From positions 1 through 64,000 of the forward strand of contig JASAND010013530.1 in the NCBI GenBank assembly GCA_030248195.1: DNA of 64,000 bases, read 5' to 3'. The position numbers were made by a program, and so were the translations under genes. The stretch is from Trissonchulus latispiculum (Eukaryota; Nematoda; Enoplea; Enoplida; Ironidae). Under the pieces are notes generated by a model. It saw only the letters and a program-made list of their open reading frames with translations. It was not told the origin of the DNA and made no database searches. Numbering within the stretch: position 1 is the stretch's first letter; the number at the start of each line of letters is the position of its first letter. Below are positions 62,811 through 64,000 of this stretch, piece after piece.

Positions 62811-63148
62811 GGTATATGCTTAAAATGCAATCTACGCAACATTATTGAGCTTAAATTAAGCTTTTGCAAGTGAAACACAGAATTATAGCAAGTGCTCATG
62901 GAGAAAACGATAGCTCACAAGTGACCAGTTCACTTGTAGGAATTTCGGCCTCTTTGCAGGAACTTGTGAACTTGTAACTTGTGGCTTGTTGCTTGATGAA
63001 GCCGAAACTGGAAATTCCACTTGTCAGGCGCTTGTCACAAGTGGACAATTTACTTGTGGCTTGTGGCTTGTGACTAATCGTTGATGAAACTGAAATTACT
63101 TGTGGCTTGTGAACTTGTGAACTTGTGGCTAATGATGAAACCGGCCCC

Positions 63149-63487
63149 AGACGGAATAACCAGACGGAATAAAAACTTAATTAGATTTTAAACATACTTC
63201 GTACTACGCTTAAAATCTGTTTAGCATGACAATCCATATCAATATTTCAAGAACTTTAGAGAATTCTTGTTTGTATGTATGTATTTGTCTTGGCCAGAGT
63301 AACTGATGTATTAATAGTATAATTACAAAACAAGTAACAATAATAAATGAAAATTTTGGATTTGGAGATCAGTTTTGTCCGTGTACGAAGGGGACATTTG
63401 ATTTTTAAATGAAGGTAAGCAAACAAAAATCAAACTATTATCTTGATTTTGTATTTATTTCTGTATAAAAATCAAATACATTCACTT
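63149..63487. other. Intergenic, nothing recognised
   Basis: AT-rich spacer; CAGACGGAATAA is repeated twice immediately beside the Harbinger end. Confidence 0.4.
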
Positions 63488-64000
63488 TCTGATAATTAGC
63501 CTACTGATAATTAGTTTCAATTTTTGATATTTAGCTTCAATTTCAGATAATTAGCCTCATGATAATTAGCTTCCACTTCCGATAATTAGCTTCACGATAA
63601 TTAGCTTCCGCTTCCGATAATTGGCGTCAAATTAGCTGCAATCTACGATAATAATGTCTCATGATAATTAGCTTCCAATTTGCTAATTGGCATCAATTTT
63701 GGATAACTAGCCTAATTAGCTTTGGATTCTGATAATTAGCTTCCATTTCCCATAATTGGCGTCTAATTAGCTGCAATATACTATAATTATCCTCATGATA
63801 ATTAGCTTCCAATTTAATAATTGGTATCAATTGTGGATAATTAGCCTAATTAGATTTGGACTTTAATAATTAGATTCAATTTCTAAGAATTGGCGTCTAA
63901 TTAGCTGCAATCTACGATAATTATCCTCATGACAATTAGCTTCCAGTTTGGTAATTAGCATCAATTTTCGATAATTATCCTACTTAGTTTTAGCTTCTTA
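63488..64000. repeat. Degenerate GATAATTAGC minisatellite, runs off the window
   Basis: Same unit family and orientation as 46335-47615 (TGATAATTAGCTTC, GCCTCATGATAATTAGC, GGCGTC). It also shows a higher-order period of roughly 130 bases (AATTGGCGTC…AATTAGCTGCAAT). Confidence 0.92.

Larger units (their letters stand above)
60206..63148. mobile_element. PIF/Harbinger transposon, about 2.9 kb
   Basis: Ends are inverted repeats of about 37 bases: left GGGGCCGATTTCGTCATTAG, right complement GGGGCCGGTTTCATCATTAG, each continuing with CACAAGTTCACAAGT. ACAAGT/ACTTGT words are repeated many times inside both ends. It encodes a Myb/SANT-like protein (plus strand) and a HARBI1-type transposase (minus strand), the two usual genes. 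Both are damaged, so the copy is inactive. A clean 3-bp target duplication is not visible. Confidence 0.88.

Overview
The window looks like AT-rich nuclear DNA of an invertebrate animal. The evidence is three degenerin/ENaC-type channel genes, exons of a carbohydrate sulfotransferase of the kind common in invertebrates, GT-AG splice signals, many tRNA-derived SINE-like fragments and a dense, varied set of transposons. I cannot assign a phylum from sequence alone.

Layout. 1-11.4 kb: a tandem cluster of three apparently single-exon DEG/ENaC genes (about 1.2, 4.8 and 10.1 kb, all plus strand), with a large palindromic repeat (8.6-9.3 kb) between the second and third. 11.8-13.5 kb: a Ginger-like DNA transposon with about 200-bp terminal inverted repeats, whose integrase core is deleted. 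15-18.2 kb: a decayed, 5'-truncated LINE with RT and RNase H. 19.7-20.6 kb: possible short exons and a SINE.

21-35.3 kb (minus strand): the main item, a roughly 14-kb Ty3/gypsy-type LTR element. In transcription order it has an LTR-like repeat, a primer-binding site, a leader with repeated hairpins, then a long ORF with Gag, a zinc ribbon, a NADAR (YbiA-like) domain and the start of an envelope-like glycoprotein. Next come an intron-like odd segment and a second long ORF with the end of the glycoprotein, a protease, RT, RNase H and integrase. Last are a separate SGNH-hydrolase ORF, a polypurine tract and an LTR. The envelope lies between gag and pol instead of after pol, and two enzyme domains (NADAR, SGNH) are added. 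Splice signals suggest the downstream products are made by splicing. The two LTRs are not copies of one another, so the element may be a composite.

35.6-39.0 kb: two exons of a sulfotransferase (minus strand) separated by 2.9 kb filled with repeats. 40-46 kb: intergenic DNA with SINE-like copies, a MITE and an LTR fragment. 46.3-47.6 kb and 63.5-64 kb (running off the end): the same degenerate GATAATTAGC minisatellite. 48-51 kb: a duplicated roughly 480-bp sequence, with a striking G-run foldback element between the copies. 56.5-59.1 kb: two more foldback elements, one a clear hAT-type MITE with an 8-bp target duplication. 60.2-63.1 kb: a PIF/Harbinger transposon with a Myb-like gene on one strand and the HARBI1-type transposase inside its intron on the other.

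A recurring pattern is that many foldback elements here have their own short word repeated in both orientations near their ends. Exon calls for spliced host genes are tentative; the single-exon channels and transposon proteins are the most secure.
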